Both the position numbers and the translations under genes were made by a program. From Microbacterium sp. AK009 (GTDB taxonomy: Bacteria; Actinomycetota; Actinomycetes; Actinomycetales; Microbacteriaceae): a stretch of 64,000 nt of DNA. The stretch is taken from positions 434,001-498,000 of the forward strand of contig NZ_JACCCG010000002.1 of assembly GCF_013410955.1 (NCBI RefSeq), read 5' to 3'. The notes beneath the pieces are model-generated. The model was given only the letters and a program-made list of their open reading frames with translations. It did no database searches and had not been told where the DNA came from. Shown here piece after piece: positions 26,452-37,877 of the stretch. Within the stretch, counting starts at the first letter, position 1, and each line of letters opens with the position of its first letter.

Positions 26452-27998
26452 TCGCCGACGCGGAGGGTGGGAAGACCCAGCGAGACGGGTCGCGGTGCTC
26501 CCGCGTCGACACCCGGGGCCGGCACCCCGCACGACTCCGCCTGAGCCCTGTCCCACGCGTCGCCCGCACGGGTGCGTCGGATGCGGAGCCGATCGCCGGC
26601 GGGTGCGTCGGCGAGCAGATGGAAGGGGGCCGCGTGGGTGATGGTCGCCGTCACCACGTCACCGGGACGAGGGAGGGCAGAATCTGCCGGCACCTCGAAG
26701 TGGACCAGTCGGTTGTCCTCGGCGCGTCCGGTCAAGCGGTGGGTGGCCGCATCCTTCTTGCCCTCGCCGCTGGAGACCAGCACCTCGACCTCGCGACCGA
26801 GCTGCCGTCGGTTCTCGTCGAGACTGATCCGCTCCTGGAGGGCGATAAGACGCTCGTACCGCTCCTGCACCACGGACTTCGGCACCTGGTCCGGCATCGT
26901 CGCCGCCGGGGTGCCCTCGCGGATGGAGTACTGGAAGGTGAAGGCACTGGCGAAGCGCGACTGCTCGACGACGCGGAGGGTGTCTTCGAAATCCTCGTCG
27001 GTCTCGCCGGGGAAGCCCACGATGATGTCGGTGGTGATGGCCGCGTGCGGGATGCGGGCGCGCACCCGGTCGAGGATGCCGAGGAACCGCTCGCTGCGGT
27101 AGGACCGTCGCATCGCCTTGAGGATGCGGTCGCTGCCCGACTGCAGCGGCATGTGCAGCTGCGGCATGACCGCGGGGGTCTCCGCCATCGCATCGATGAC
27201 ATCGTCGGTGAAAGCTGCGGGATGCGGGCTGGTGAAGCGGATCCGCTCGAGACCGTCGACGCCGCCGGCGGCGCGCAGGAGCTTGCCGAAGGCCTGCCGG
27301 TCACCGAATTCGACGCCGTAGCTGTTGACGTTCTGGCCGAGGAGGGTGACCTCGATCGCGCCGTCCTCGACCAGCATCCGGATCTCGCTCAGGATGTCAC
27401 CGGGACGGCGATCCTTCTCCTTGCCGCGCAGGTGGGGGACGATGCAGAACGTGCAGGTGTTGTTGCACCCGACGGAGATCGAGACCCAGCCGCTGTGGAT
27501 GTGGTCGCGCTTGGTGGGAAGCGTCGACGGGAACACCTCGAGGGCCTCGAGGATCTCGAGCTCAGCCTCCTCGTTGTGGCGCGCACGCTCGAGCAGGCGC
27601 GGGAGCGAGCCCATGTTGTGGGTGCCGAAGACGACGTCCACCCACGGAGCCTTGTCGAGCACCGTCTGCTTGTCCATCTGCGCCAAGCATCCGCCGACGG
27701 CGATCTGCATCCCCTCGCGGATGTCCTTCCGCGACTTGAGGTGCCCGAGCGTGCCGTAGAGCTTTCCTGCGGCGTTGTCGCGCACGGCACACGTGTTGAT
27801 CACCACCACGTCGGCTTCCTCGCCGGGCTGCGCGCGGAGGTATCCCGCACTCTCGAGCGAGCCCGACAGGCGTTCGGAGTCGTGCACGTTCATCTGGCAG
27901 CCGAAGGTCCGCACCTCGTAGGTGCGAGCGCTGCCGTCCTGAGCCACGGCAGCGGGCGAGGGGGCGACCAGCGTGGGCGCGGAGGAGGGAGTAGACAT
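26448..27998 (-). CDS. miaB: tRNA-2-methylthio-N6-dimethylallyladenosine synthase
   Basis: MiaB is a radical-SAM methylthiotransferase that adds a methylthio group to i6A37. The 516-residue protein has the UPF0004 domain with cluster cysteines Cys34 (TFGCQMN), Cys70 (INTCAV) and Cys104 (GGCLAQ), the radical-SAM motif C178xxxC182xxC185, and a C-terminal TRAM domain. The last 50 residues after TRAM are an unusual low-complexity tail. It is co-transcribed with miaA. Confidence 0.97.
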   Translation of the reverse strand: MSTPSSAPTLVAPSPAAVAQDGSARTYEVRTFGCQMNVHDSERLSGSLESAGYLRAQPGEEADVVVINTCAVRDNAAGKLYGTLGHLKSRKDIREGMQIAVGGCLAQMDKQTVLDKAPWVDVVFGTHNMGSLPRLLERARHNEEAELEILEALEVFPSTLPTKRDHIHSGWVSISVGCNNTCTFCIVPHLRGKEKDRRPGDILSEIRMLVEDGAIEVTLLGQNVNSYGVEFGDRQAFGKLLRAAGGVDGLERIRFTSPHPAAFTDDVIDAMAETPAVMPQLHMPLQSGSDRILKAMRRSYRSERFLGILDRVRARIPHAAITTDIIVGFPGETDEDFEDTLRVVEQSRFASAFTFQYSIREGTPAATMPDQVPKSVVQERYERLIALQERISLDENRRQLGREVEVLVSSGEGKKDAATHRLTGRAEDNRLVHFEVPADSALPRPGDVVTATITHAAPFHLLADAPAGDRLRIRRTRAGDAWDRAQAESCGVPAPGVDAGAPRPVSLGLPTLRVGE

Positions 27999-28070
27999 CG
28001 TGCCTGCAATTCTAGGAGCCCGGATTATCCGAGCCGAAATCCCCCGGACCGCCACCCTCCTCGCCGGCCG

Positions 28071-29743
<1,673 letters not shown>

Positions 29744-29940
29744 GGCGTGCTCCTTCTGCTCGCGTTCCGTCGCCTGTAGGCTGCCGCGCTCTGCACCGGA
29801 TGGCGCGGATGCTGCGGCAAGGCGGAGGGGTCGTTCGACACGTTTCACGGTACGAGGGGCCTCCGACATCGGCCGTCGGCCCGGACCGTTCCGTGGATAA
29901 CCACCGTGCGACCCCTGCTGTGCAGGAGCCTACGCCGATC

Positions 29941-29956
29941 TCGAACGCATCTTCGA
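29941..29956 (-). promoter_or_regulatory. Candidate LexA-binding SOS box of recA
   Basis: TCGAACGCATCTTCGA differs by one base from the actinobacterial consensus TCGAAC-N4-GTTCGA. It lies between the DUF3046 gene and recA and shares ATCTTCGA with the box before lexA. Confidence 0.7.
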
Positions 29957-29972
29957 CGACACGCCGCGTCGA

Positions 29973-30197
29973 TCAGCCGCGCCGCGGCTCCAGCCGTCCC
30001 ACGCCGTACCAGCGCTCGGGCGGCACATCGGCCGCGGAGCACAGAGCACGCCACACCTCGCGCGGCGGCGTTCCTGCTGCCAGGGCCTCGGCGGCCGTGC
30101 GGTCACCGAGCTCCGACAGCACCAGGTCGGCCGTCAGCGAGGAACCTCGAGGTCCGAACTCCGCTTCGACCGCGCGCTGGAACTCGCTGCGCCGCAT
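29973..30197 (-). CDS. DUF3046 domain-containing protein
   Basis: This 74-residue small protein starts MRRSEFQRAVEAEFG and ends EVWRALCSAADVPPERWYG, the full-length DUF3046 pattern conserved next to recA across actinobacteria. Its function is unknown; the neighbourhood suggests a link with DNA repair or with ClgR. It follows clgR after 13 bp and probably shares its transcript. Confidence 0.88.
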   Translation of the reverse strand: MRRSEFQRAVEAEFGPRGSSLTADLVLSELGDRTAAEALAAGTPPREVWRALCSAADVPPERWYGVGRLEPRRG

Positions 30198-30210
30198 GAG
30201 TGCCCGCGCG

Positions 30211-30519
30211 TCAGCGCAGTGAGAGCTCGGCGTCCACGGACGCGACCAGGTCGTCGGGCACGACGTCGGGGAAGGCCTGCAGGCCCTCGAGGACGGCGAT
30301 GCGATCACCCACTTCGCGCATGATGGTGGAGATCGGGACATCCAGCGCTTCGGCGACCGACGCGAGGATCTCGCTCGACGCCTCCTTCTGCCCGCGCTCG
30401 ACCTCGCTCAGGTATCCGAGGGCGACGCTTGCACGACTGGCGACCTGGCGGAGGGTGCGCCCCTTCTGCTGGCGGAGGTCACGCAGGACTTCGCCGATCT
30501 CGTGACGTACCAGGATCAT
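30211..30519 (-). CDS. clgR: ClgR-type helix-turn-helix transcriptional activator
   Basis: ClgR activates clp protease and other proteostasis genes in actinobacteria and is itself degraded by ClpP. The 102-residue protein has the XRE-type HTH in LRQVASRASVALGYLSEVER (about 23-42), the ClgR hallmark, and a short C-terminal region ending in small residues. The position between cinA/pgsA and recA is the same as in mycobacteria. AAGGAGG lies just before the ATG, next to an 8-bp inverted repeat in the leader. Confidence 0.88.
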   Translation of the reverse strand: MILVRHEIGEVLRDLRQQKGRTLRQVASRASVALGYLSEVERGQKEASSEILASVAEALDVPISTIMREVGDRIAVLEGLQAFPDVVPDDLVASVDAELSLR

Positions 30520-30533
30520 GTGGGTCCCCTCCT

Positions 30534-30571
30534 TACCGTTGATTCCGCCGCTGTCCGGGAGGACAACGGTA
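30534..30571 (-). promoter_or_regulatory. Inverted repeat in the clgR leader
   Basis: Perfect 8-bp arms TACCGTTG and CAACGGTA flank 22 nt. The proximal arm abuts the AAGGAGG Shine-Dalgarno. It could be an operator for ClgR autoregulation or an mRNA hairpin that sequesters the ribosome site. Confidence 0.4.
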
Positions 30572-30669
30572 CAACACCGATGCAGTCACACTAATCCCGT
30601 GCGCTGGGTGATGGGTGGGAATCACCGAATGTAACCGAGCGGAAACACGACATGTTCCCGATCCGTCGA

Positions 30670-31182
30670 TCACGTCCGTGCCCGCACCTCGTCGAGGGCC
30701 CGGCGGACCGTCTCCGCGCGTATCTCCGCCCGCGTCCCGTGAAGATCGAGGGGCACCACGACCGAGGTGTCGGGGGTGCGGATTCCGACGAAGACGGTAC
30801 CCACCGGCTGGCCGTCCTGCGGGTCGGGCCCCGCGACGCCGGTCGTGGAGACGCCGACGTCCGCGCCGAGGCGGTCCCGCACGCCACCCGCCATCTGGAG
30901 CGCCACTTCGGGATCCACCGCCCCGCGGGCGTGGAGCAGGGTGTCGTCGACGCCGAGGAGGTGATGCTTCAGATCCGTGGCGTACGCGGTCACTCCCCCG
31001 CGCACGAGAGAAGACGCTCCCGGTACCGAGACCAGGGCTGCGACGAGCAGTCCACCGGTGAGGGACTCCGCGACGGCGATGGTCCAGCCGCGGTGCGCGA
31101 GAGCATGCAGGAGAGCGGATGCCGCGGCATCCCCCTCCCCTCCGGATCGACCGTCCGGAAGGTCGGGGTCCCGGCTCGTCAC
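30670..31182 (-). CDS. cinA: CinA-family nicotinamide-nucleotide amidohydrolase (PncC-type)
   Basis: The 170-residue protein equals the C-terminal domain of CinA, which deamidates nicotinamide mononucleotide in NAD recycling. Motifs are AESLTGGLLVAALVSVPGAS (with the catalytic Ser), GGVTAY and GVAGPDPQDGQPVGTVFVG. The N-terminal MoCF domain of long CinA is absent, so it is the PncC form. It starts at GTG 31182, overlapping the pgsA stop by 4 bp. Confidence 0.9.
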   Translation of the reverse strand: MTSRDPDLPDGRSGGEGDAAASALLHALAHRGWTIAVAESLTGGLLVAALVSVPGASSLVRGGVTAYATDLKHHLLGVDDTLLHARGAVDPEVALQMAGGVRDRLGADVGVSTTGVAGPDPQDGQPVGTVFVGIRTPDTSVVVPLDLHGTRAEIRAETVRRALDEVRART

Positions 31183-31751
31183 GAGCCGCCCCGGGCGCGG
31201 CGCGCGCCGCGCACCTCGCTGATGACGTAGTCGATGCCGCTGGCGATGGTGAGGATCACGGCGATCGCCATCGTCACGCCGTTCACCCACCAGATCCACT
31301 CGCCGACGAGCGCGGCCAGCGGCAGCAGGGCCAGCGACAGGGCGACCGACTGCGCGACGGTCTTGAGCTTGCCCATCCAGGCTGCGGCGAGCACGTGATC
31401 GCTGACGACCATGAACCGGTAGACCGTGATCCCGATCTCGCGCACCAGCACGACGATGGTGATCCACCACGGCAGCTCGCCGAGGATCGACAGGCCGATG
31501 AAGGCGAACCCGGTGAGCACCTTGTCCGCGATCGGGTCGAGGAGCTTGCCGAGGTCGGTGACGATGTCGTGGCGTCGGGCGATCCACCCGTCGACGCCGT
31601 CCGTGGCGATCGCGACGATGAACAGCGCCGCCGCCCACCACCGCAGCGCTCCGTCCGCGCCGTCGTCGATGAGGAGCATCGCGAGGAACACGGGTGCGAC
31701 GAGGATCCGCACCACGGTGATGATGTTCGGCAGCTGCCGCGGCACGGCCAT
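31179..31751 (-). CDS. pgsA: CDP-diacylglycerol-glycerol-3-phosphate 3-phosphatidyltransferase
   Basis: PgsA makes phosphatidylglycerol phosphate in the membrane. The 190-residue protein has about five membrane helices and the CDP-alcohol phosphotransferase motif DGxDGWIAR followed by TDLGKLLDPIADK, with the metal-binding aspartates. The start is ATG 31751, whose first base overlaps the ftsK stop. It is coupled to ftsK and cinA. Confidence 0.95.
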   Translation of the reverse strand: MAVPRQLPNIITVVRILVAPVFLAMLLIDDGADGALRWWAAALFIVAIATDGVDGWIARRHDIVTDLGKLLDPIADKVLTGFAFIGLSILGELPWWITIVVLVREIGITVYRFMVVSDHVLAAAWMGKLKTVAQSVALSLALLPLAALVGEWIWWVNGVTMAIAVILTIASGIDYVISEVRGARRARGGS

Positions 31752-34405
31752 CAGTCGCGCCCCGTCAGATCCCACGCGTCTTCGCCGGCGTCGGCGTCGA
31801 CCACGGGAAGGCCCGCGAACTGGGCGTCGACAGGATCGACCTCATCCTCAGGCACATCCTCCCCGCGCAGCCTCGCGAGGACGCCCGGCAGCTGCTCGGC
31901 GGTGACGAGGACATCCCGGGCCTTCGAACCCTCCGACGGACCCACGATCTCCCGCGACTCGAGCAGGTCCATCAGCCGACCGGCCTTGGCGAAGCCGACG
32001 CGCAGCTTGCGCTGGAGCATCGAGGTCGAGCCGAACTGGGTGGAGACAACGAGCTCCGCCGCGGCCAGGAGAAGCTCGAGGTCGTCGCCGATGTCGGCGT
32101 CGATCTCCTTCTTCTCCGCCGCCACAGCGACATCCGGCCGATACTCCGGGCGCGCCTGCTGGGTGACGTGCTTGACGACCTTCTCGATCTCGGATTCGCT
32201 CACCCAGGCACCCTGCACACGGAGCGCCTTCGAGGTGCCCATCGGCAGGAACAGTCCATCGCCCTGACCGATCAGCCGGTCGGCGCCGGGCTGATCGAGG
32301 ATGACCCGGGAGTCGGTGACGCTCGTCACCGCGAAGGCGAGCCGCGAAGGAACGTTGGCCTTGATCAGACCCGTCACGACGTCCACCGACGGCCTCTGGG
32401 TCGCCAGCACCAGGTGGATGCCGCTCGCGCGCGCCAGCTGGGTGATGCGCACGATCGAATCCTCGACGTCGCGGGGCGCGACCATCATGAGGTCCGCGAG
32501 CTCGTCCACGACGACGAGCAGGTAGGGGTAGGGCTTGAGCACCCGCTCGCTGCCGGCCGGCAGCTGCACCTCCCCGGCGCGGACGGCGCGGTTGAAGTCA
32601 TCGATGTGACGGAAACCGAACGACGCCAGGTCGTCGTACCGCATGTCCATCTCCTTCACCACCCACTGCAGCGCCTCCGCCGCTTTCTTGGGGTTGGTGA
32701 TGATGGGCGTGATCAGATGCGGGACGCCCGCGTAGGAGGTCAGCTCCACGCGCTTCGGGTCGATGAGGACCATCCGGACATCGGCGGGCTTCGCGCGCAT
32801 GAGGAGGCTCGTGATCATCGAGTTCACGAAGCTCGACTTGCCCGACCCGGTGGAACCGGCCACGAGCAGATGGGGCATCTTCGCGAGGTTCGCCACGACG
32901 TACCCGCCACCGACGTCCTTGCCGACGCCGATGGTCATCGGATGGGTCGACTGGGTGGCCGCTCCCGAGCGCAGGACATCGCCGAGCGTGACGATCTCGC
33001 GGTCGGTGTTGGGGATCTCCACGCCGATCGCGCTCTTCCCCGGGATCGGGGCGAGGATGCGCACCTCGTTCGATGCCACGGCGTAGGCGATGTTGTTGGT
33101 CAGGGCGGTGATGCGCTCGACCTTGACCCCGGGGCCTAGCGAGATCTCGTACTGCGTGACCGTCGGTCCACGCGAGAAGCCGGTGACCCGCGCGTCGACC
33201 TGGAACTGATCGAGGACACCGGTGATCGCCGCCACGACGGCGTCATTGGCGGCCGAGCGTTCACGGTGCGGCGTCCCGGCGGCGAGCGCCGCGACCGAGG
33301 GCAGGCGGTAGGGGGCGTCCGACGAGGTGAGCCCGCCCTCCGTCCCGAGGCCGGAGAGTCCGGGGAGCTCGTTCTCGGCGTCGTCGGGAGCGGCATCGTC
33401 GCGCAGAGCCGTCGGCTCGCCGCTGCGGGGCGCGGCGGGGAGGGGCGGACGAGCGGGGATGATCTCGGTGACGGCGTCTGCGGGGGGCGCGACGGGTGTG
33501 ATCGCCTGCTCGAAACCGCCTTCGGCCGCCCCGGGCGTCAGGAGCGCGGTCAGATCGTCCGAGGACAGGTCGCTTTCGACGTCCTTTTCCCGGCCGGTAC
33601 GGTTGCGACGCCACCACGGCAGTGCGTCGGTGCGCTCGTCGTCGCCGTCGCCGTCGCCGTCGGCCTCATCACCGGGTGTCCCCGGTGCGCGCTCCGGCGC
33701 AGGGTCGGCGCCGAACATCCAGGCGTAGAGCTCTCCCAGCCGTCGTCCGATCCGGTTCGGCGGAGTCTTGGTGAGGATGAGGATGCTCAGGATCACCAGC
33801 AGGCCGAGGGCGATGCATCCCCCGACGTCGGTCAACAGCAGCGCGAGCGGCTCGCCCACCATCCAGCCGAGCACGCCGCCGGCCTCGCTGAGGGCGGGAA
33901 GCCCCTGCCGCGGTTCGGGGCGGCCGCCCAGGACGTGACAGAACCCCGCGACGGTCAGGACGAACAGGGCGAAGCCGATCCCGATGCGCCCGTTGTCATG
34001 CACGGACGGGGGATGACGGAACAGCCACCCGGCCAGCAGGATGAGGAAGACCGGCAGGATGAACGCTTCCCGTCCGATCAGTCCGCCGGCCGTGTAGGCG
34101 CTGATCGTACGGGCGACATCGGACCCGATGAAGAACCACTCCACCACCGCACCGGCGACCGCGAGCAGCACCAGCAGGAACGGGAAGCCGTCGCGGCGCT
34201 GGTCCTTCTCGAGCGACTCCAGCCCGAAGGCGCGGAAGAGACCGCCGACGCCGTGGGCGAGACCCAGCCAGGCACGCACGACCACGGGGGCACGTTCGGC
34301 GTCGTCGACGTAGGCCTTGGGTGCGGGCGCGGCTTTGCGGGCGCGCGTCGGGGCGCCCTTCGCGGGCGCTCGACCGCTCTTGGTCGGGCTCGAACTCCTG
34401 GCCAT
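31751..34405 (-). CDS. ftsK: DNA translocase FtsK
   Basis: FtsK anchors at the septum and pumps DNA towards dif during chromosome resolution. The 884-residue protein has about four or five N-terminal membrane helices (residues about 75-245), an acidic low-complexity linker (about 255-420; with a hexanucleotide-coded Asp-Gly repeat), the motor with Walker [10 protein letters not shown] (Lys523) and Walker [12 protein letters not shown], and the C-terminal gamma winged helix ([22 protein letters not shown]). A TACGCT -10 lies 6 nt before the ATG. Confidence 0.97.
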   Translation of the reverse strand: MARSSSPTKSGRAPAKGAPTRARKAAPAPKAYVDDAERAPVVVRAWLGLAHGVGGLFRAFGLESLEKDQRRDGFPFLLVLLAVAGAVVEWFFIGSDVARTISAYTAGGLIGREAFILPVFLILLAGWLFRHPPSVHDNGRIGIGFALFVLTVAGFCHVLGGRPEPRQGLPALSEAGGVLGWMVGEPLALLLTDVGGCIALGLLVILSILILTKTPPNRIGRRLGELYAWMFGADPAPERAPGTPGDEADGDGDGDDERTDALPWWRRNRTGREKDVESDLSSDDLTALLTPGAAEGGFEQAITPVAPPADAVTEIIPARPPLPAAPRSGEPTALRDDAAPDDAENELPGLSGLGTEGGLTSSDAPYRLPSVAALAAGTPHRERSAANDAVVAAITGVLDQFQVDARVTGFSRGPTVTQYEISLGPGVKVERITALTNNIAYAVASNEVRILAPIPGKSAIGVEIPNTDREIVTLGDVLRSGAATQSTHPMTIGVGKDVGGGYVVANLAKMPHLLVAGSTGSGKSSFVNSMITSLLMRAKPADVRMVLIDPKRVELTSYAGVPHLITPIITNPKKAAEALQWVVKEMDMRYDDLASFGFRHIDDFNRAVRAGEVQLPAGSERVLKPYPYLLVVVDELADLMMVAPRDVEDSIVRITQLARASGIHLVLATQRPSVDVVTGLIKANVPSRLAFAVTSVTDSRVILDQPGADRLIGQGDGLFLPMGTSKALRVQGAWVSESEIEKVVKHVTQQARPEYRPDVAVAAEKKEIDADIGDDLELLLAAAELVVSTQFGSTSMLQRKLRVGFAKAGRLMDLLESREIVGPSEGSKARDVLVTAEQLPGVLARLRGEDVPEDEVDPVDAQFAGLPVVDADAGEDAWDLTGRD

Positions 34406-34411
34406 GGTTCG

Positions 34412-34417
34412 AGCGTA
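34412..34417 (-). promoter_or_regulatory. -10 hexamer of leaderless ftsK promoter
   Basis: TACGCT, 6 nt, then ATG 34405. It supports that start for ftsK over the longer upstream reading frame. Confidence 0.5.
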
Positions 34418-34482
34418 GGCGCCATCACCCGCCTTCCCCCGGAGCGACCCCCCGAAGGGGGACGTTCGGGGGCGGCCGCAGC

Positions 34483-34977
34483 TCAGCGCAGGCGCTTGAC
34501 CATCGTGTCGCGCCCCATGCCCGACTGGGTGACGGCGAATCCCTCGGAGCGGTAGAGCGTCGCGGCGTAGTTGCCGCGTTCGACGCTCAGACTGAGTCTC
34601 GACGAGCCCCTGCTGCGCGCCTGGTCGGCGAGCTGGCGCAGCAGCTCCCGTCCCACGCCCTGCGCCCGCCACATCGGCTTCACACCGATGATCAGCTCGG
34701 GCACCCCGGTGCCGACGTAGCCGAAACCCGGATCGCTGCGCGGGAACACGCGATACCAGGCGGCGCCGACGGCCTCGTCGTGATCGGCGAGCGCCACGAA
34801 GCCCTCGTCGCCCGGACGCATCCATCCGGCCACGTACCTGCTGAACTCCTCGCTGGCCAGGATCGCGTGCCGAGGACGCGCGCCTCCCTGCCGCCAGTTC
34901 GCCGCCTCCACGACCATGTCGGCCAGGAACCCGCCGTCGGCCTGCACGGCCGGACGGAGGCGGTAGGCGGCGGGCAT
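34483..34977 (-). CDS. GNAT-family N-acetyltransferase
   Basis: This 164-residue protein has the acetyl-CoA-binding pattern in [21 protein letters not shown] (about 98-118) and a C-terminal [19 protein letters not shown]. The N-terminal strand-helix start [24 protein letters not shown] is also typical. The substrate is unknown. A TACAAT -10 is exactly 6 nt before the ATG, the best TANNNT match in the window. It is a single gene between rnj and ftsK. Confidence 0.85.
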   Translation of the reverse strand: MPAAYRLRPAVQADGGFLADMVVEAANWRQGGARPRHAILASEEFSRYVAGWMRPGDEGFVALADHDEAVGAAWYRVFPRSDPGFGYVGTGVPELIIGVKPMWRAQGVGRELLRQLADQARSRGSSRLSLSVERGNYAATLYRSEGFAVTQSGMGRDTMVKRLR

Positions 34978-34983
34978 GCGGTG

Positions 34984-34989
34984 ATTGTA
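34984..34989 (-). promoter_or_regulatory. -10 hexamer of leaderless GNAT gene
   Basis: TACAAT, 6 nt, then ATG 34977. It is close to the general consensus TATAAT. Confidence 0.5.
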
Positions 34990-35017
34990 GGACGTCGGCG
35001 CGGCGGCGCGCTCTCGA

Positions 35018-36694
35018 TCAGGCCTCGATGACCAGCGGCACGATCATCGGCCGCCGACGCAGCGACTGGTTGACCCAGCGTCCGATCGTGCGCCGCACGA
35101 CCTGGGAGAGCGCGTGGCTGTCGCGCACACCCGACTGCGCCGCCTCGGTCAGGGCCGCGGCGATCTTGGGCTTCACCCCTTCGAAGACCTTGTCGTCCTC
35201 AGCGAATCCGCGCGCGTGGATCTCGGGCCCGCTGATGATCTTCCCGGTCGCGGCGTCGACGACGATGATGACCGAGATGAATCCCTCTTCGCCGAGGATG
35301 CGGCGATCCTTGAGGTCGGCCTCGGTGATCTCGCCGACGGTCGAGCCGTCGACGTAGACGAAACCGAGGTCCAGCTGCCCGACGACGTCGGCGACGCCGT
35401 CGCGGAGGTCGACGACGGTGCCGTTCTCACCGATGATGGTCCGTTCCGGCGCGATGCCGGTGTCCTGAGCGAGCCGGGCGTTGGCCATCAGGTGGCGGTA
35501 CTCGCCGTGCACGGGCAGGACGTTGCGGGGCTTCAGGATGTTGTAGCAGTACAGCAGTTCGCCCGCCGCGGCATGACCGGAGACGTGCACCTGGGCGTTG
35601 CCCTTGTGCACCACGTTCGCACCGAGCTTGGTCAGCCCGTCGATCACGCGGTAGACGGCGTTCTCATTGCCCGGGATGAGGCTCGAGGCGAGGATGACGG
35701 TGTCGCCCTCCCCCGGCTCGATCTCGTGGTCGAGGTTCGCCATCCGGCTGAGGACCGCCATGGGCTCGCCCTGCGAACCCGTCGACATGTAGACGATCTT
35801 GTCGTCGGGGAGGTCACGGGCCTTCTTGTAATCGATCAGCACTCCCTCGGGCACGTGGAGGTAGCCGAGGTCGGACGCGATCGTCATGTTGCGCAGCATG
35901 CTGCGCCCGAGGAGGGCCACCCGCCGACCGTGCGCCGCGGCGGCGTCGAGGACCTGCTGCACGCGGTGGACGTGACTGGAGAAGCTCGCCACGATCACCC
36001 GGCGCGGCGCCCGGGCGATGACCTGGTCGAGCACGGGACCGATCGAGCGCTCCAGCGGCGTGAAGCCCGGGACATCCGCGTTGGTGGAGTCGACCAGGAA
36101 GAGGTCCACGCCCTCCTCGCCCAGGCGGGCGAAGGCGCGCAGGTCGGTGAGGCGTCCGTCCAGCGGCAGCTGGTCCATCTTGAAGTCGCCGGTGGCGAGG
36201 ACCGTTCCGGCCGGGGTGCGGATGGCCACGGCGAGCGCGTCGGGGATCGAGTGGTTGACCGCGACGAACTCGAGATCGAAGGGGCCGGCCTTCTCCTTCT
36301 GTCCCTCGGCCACCGTGAGGCTGTAAGGCTTGATGCGGTGCTCTTTGAGCTTCGCCTCGACGAGGGCGAGAGTCAGCGACGATCCGATCAGGGGGATGTC
36401 GCTCTTCAGCCGCAGCAGGTAGGGCACGGCGCCGATGTGGTCCTCGTGGCCGTGGGTGAGGACGACGCCGACGATGTCGTCGAGGCGGTGACGGATCGGC
36501 TCGAAGTCGGGGAGGATCAGGTCGACGCCCGGCTGGTGCTCCTCGGGGAAGAGCACGCCGCAGTCGACGACGAGGAGCTTGCCGTCGAACTCGAAGACGG
36601 TCATGTTCCTGCCGACCTCGCCGAGACCGCCCAGGGGCGTGACGCGGAGGGTGCCTGCGGACAGGGCGGGGGGATCGAAGGGGGTGGTGGGCAT
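35018..36694 (-). CDS. rnj: Ribonuclease J
   Basis: RNase J has 5'-3' exo- and endonuclease activity in mRNA turnover and rRNA maturation. The 558-residue protein has the metallo-beta-lactamase motif H81-x-H83-x-D85-H86 in LTHGHEDHIG, the beta-CASP domain with IIVASFSSHVHRVQQ and VHGEYRHLMANARLA, and the C-terminal RNase J domain. GGAAGG lies 6 nt before the ATG. It follows dapA by 60 bp, as in mycobacteria. Confidence 0.97.
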   Translation of the reverse strand: MPTTPFDPPALSAGTLRVTPLGGLGEVGRNMTVFEFDGKLLVVDCGVLFPEEHQPGVDLILPDFEPIRHRLDDIVGVVLTHGHEDHIGAVPYLLRLKSDIPLIGSSLTLALVEAKLKEHRIKPYSLTVAEGQKEKAGPFDLEFVAVNHSIPDALAVAIRTPAGTVLATGDFKMDQLPLDGRLTDLRAFARLGEEGVDLFLVDSTNADVPGFTPLERSIGPVLDQVIARAPRRVIVASFSSHVHRVQQVLDAAAAHGRRVALLGRSMLRNMTIASDLGYLHVPEGVLIDYKKARDLPDDKIVYMSTGSQGEPMAVLSRMANLDHEIEPGEGDTVILASSLIPGNENAVYRVIDGLTKLGANVVHKGNAQVHVSGHAAAGELLYCYNILKPRNVLPVHGEYRHLMANARLAQDTGIAPERTIIGENGTVVDLRDGVADVVGQLDLGFVYVDGSTVGEITEADLKDRRILGEEGFISVIIVVDAATGKIISGPEIHARGFAEDDKVFEGVKPKIAAALTEAAQSGVRDSHALSQVVRRTIGRWVNQSLRRRPMIVPLVIEA

Positions 36695-36754
36695 CTCTCG
36701 CCTTCCTGCCGCGCGTAGCGCGGCGGTCGCGGGCTCGTCGAGAGCCGCGGGGGG

Positions 36755-37732
36755 TTATCGCGTGGTACCCGACACCTTCGGCAGTGCGCCGCCGGCGGCG
36801 GCGTTGCGGTCGGGTCGGAAGTTGGAGAAGTCGGCGCCGGGAACCTCGGAGACCAGCGCCAGTTCGTCTTCGATGCGCGCGGCCTCCCATTCTTCGGGGC
36901 CGACGAGCGGCAGACGGACGCGGGGGCTTCCGATGCGTCCGAGCCCGTGGAGGATGTACTTCGCCGCGACCGTGCCCGGCACGTGGGTCATCACCGCACG
37001 GACGAGGGGCTCGAGCTTCTTGTGCGCCGCCGTCGCCGCGCCGAGGTCACCGCTGTTCACCGCGTCGACGATCACCCGGTAGGGCTGAGCGGCGATGTTC
37101 GCGGTGACCCCGATGAGCCCGGTGGCACCGATCGACAGGTGCGGCAGCACATTGGCGTCATCGCCGGAGAAGTACATCAGGTCGGTCTGGTTCAGCACGC
37201 GGCTGACCTCGCTGAAGTCGCCCTTGGCGTCCTTGATCGCCAGGATGTTCGGGTGCTTGGCCAGTCGCAGGATCGTCTCGTAGCGGATCGGCACACCGGT
37301 TCGGCCGGGGATGTCGTAGAGGATGACGGGGAGGTCGGTGGCATCGGCGACGAGACGGAAGTGCGTGAGGATCCCCGCCTGCGTGGGCTTGTTGTAGTAG
37401 GGCGTGACGATCATGATGCCGTCCGCGCCGGCGCGCTCGCTGGCCTTGTAGAGCTCGATCGCGTGAGCGGTCTCGTTGGAGCCGCCGCCGGTGATGATGC
37501 GGGCGCGGCCCGCCGCGACATCCTTCCCCACTTCGACCAGCCGGATCTTCTCGGCGTCGGTGAGGGTGCTGGTCTCCCCCGTCGTGCCGGTGACGACGAT
37601 GCCGTCGGCGCCGGCGGTGATGCACGAGTCGATGTGCTTCTCCACGGCCGGCCAGTCGACCTCGCCGTCGGCGGTCATCGGAGTGACCAGCGCGACGAGC
37701 ACCTGTCCGAAAGGATTGCCCGTGTGCGTCAT
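36755..37732 (-). CDS. dapA: 4-hydroxy-tetrahydrodipicolinate synthase
   Basis: DapA condenses pyruvate with aspartate semialdehyde at the start of the lysine/DAP branch. The 325-residue barrel has Thr50-Thr51 in VTGTTGE, Tyr139 in ILYDIPGRT and the Schiff-base lysine Lys167 in ILAIKDAKGD. A TAGCCT -10 lies 6 nt before the ATG. It is followed by rnj and preceded upstream by thyX, a conserved actinobacterial arrangement interrupted here by the nuclease-like gene and an SDR. Confidence 0.97.
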   Translation of the reverse strand: MTHTGNPFGQVLVALVTPMTADGEVDWPAVEKHIDSCITAGADGIVVTGTTGETSTLTDAEKIRLVEVGKDVAAGRARIITGGGSNETAHAIELYKASERAGADGIMIVTPYYNKPTQAGILTHFRLVADATDLPVILYDIPGRTGVPIRYETILRLAKHPNILAIKDAKGDFSEVSRVLNQTDLMYFSGDDANVLPHLSIGATGLIGVTANIAAQPYRVIVDAVNSGDLGAATAAHKKLEPLVRAVMTHVPGTVAAKYILHGLGRIGSPRVRLPLVGPEEWEAARIEDELALVSEVPGADFSNFRPDRNAAAGGALPKVSGTTR

Positions 37733-37738
37733 GCCCCC

Positions 37739-37744
37739 AGGCTA
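37739..37744 (-). promoter_or_regulatory. -10 hexamer of leaderless dapA promoter
   Basis: TAGCCT, 6 nt, then the dapA ATG at 37732. Confidence 0.5.
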
Positions 37745-37877
37745 TCGCCCGCGGATGCGCGCGATCAGCGGCCGGCGGCCGTCGGAGCTGCGACGGACGC
37801 ATGATGCGTGGTGCACGTGGCGACCCAGGGGGCCTGAGGGGCTCGCCGGGGCGGGTCGACCATGCAACCGTCGCAGC

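Noticed and set aside
33637..33665. GCCGTC hexamer repeat inside ftsK
   Set aside because: Only about three perfect units; it encodes the acidic Asp-Gly linker expected in FtsK and is too short to call a variable repeat.
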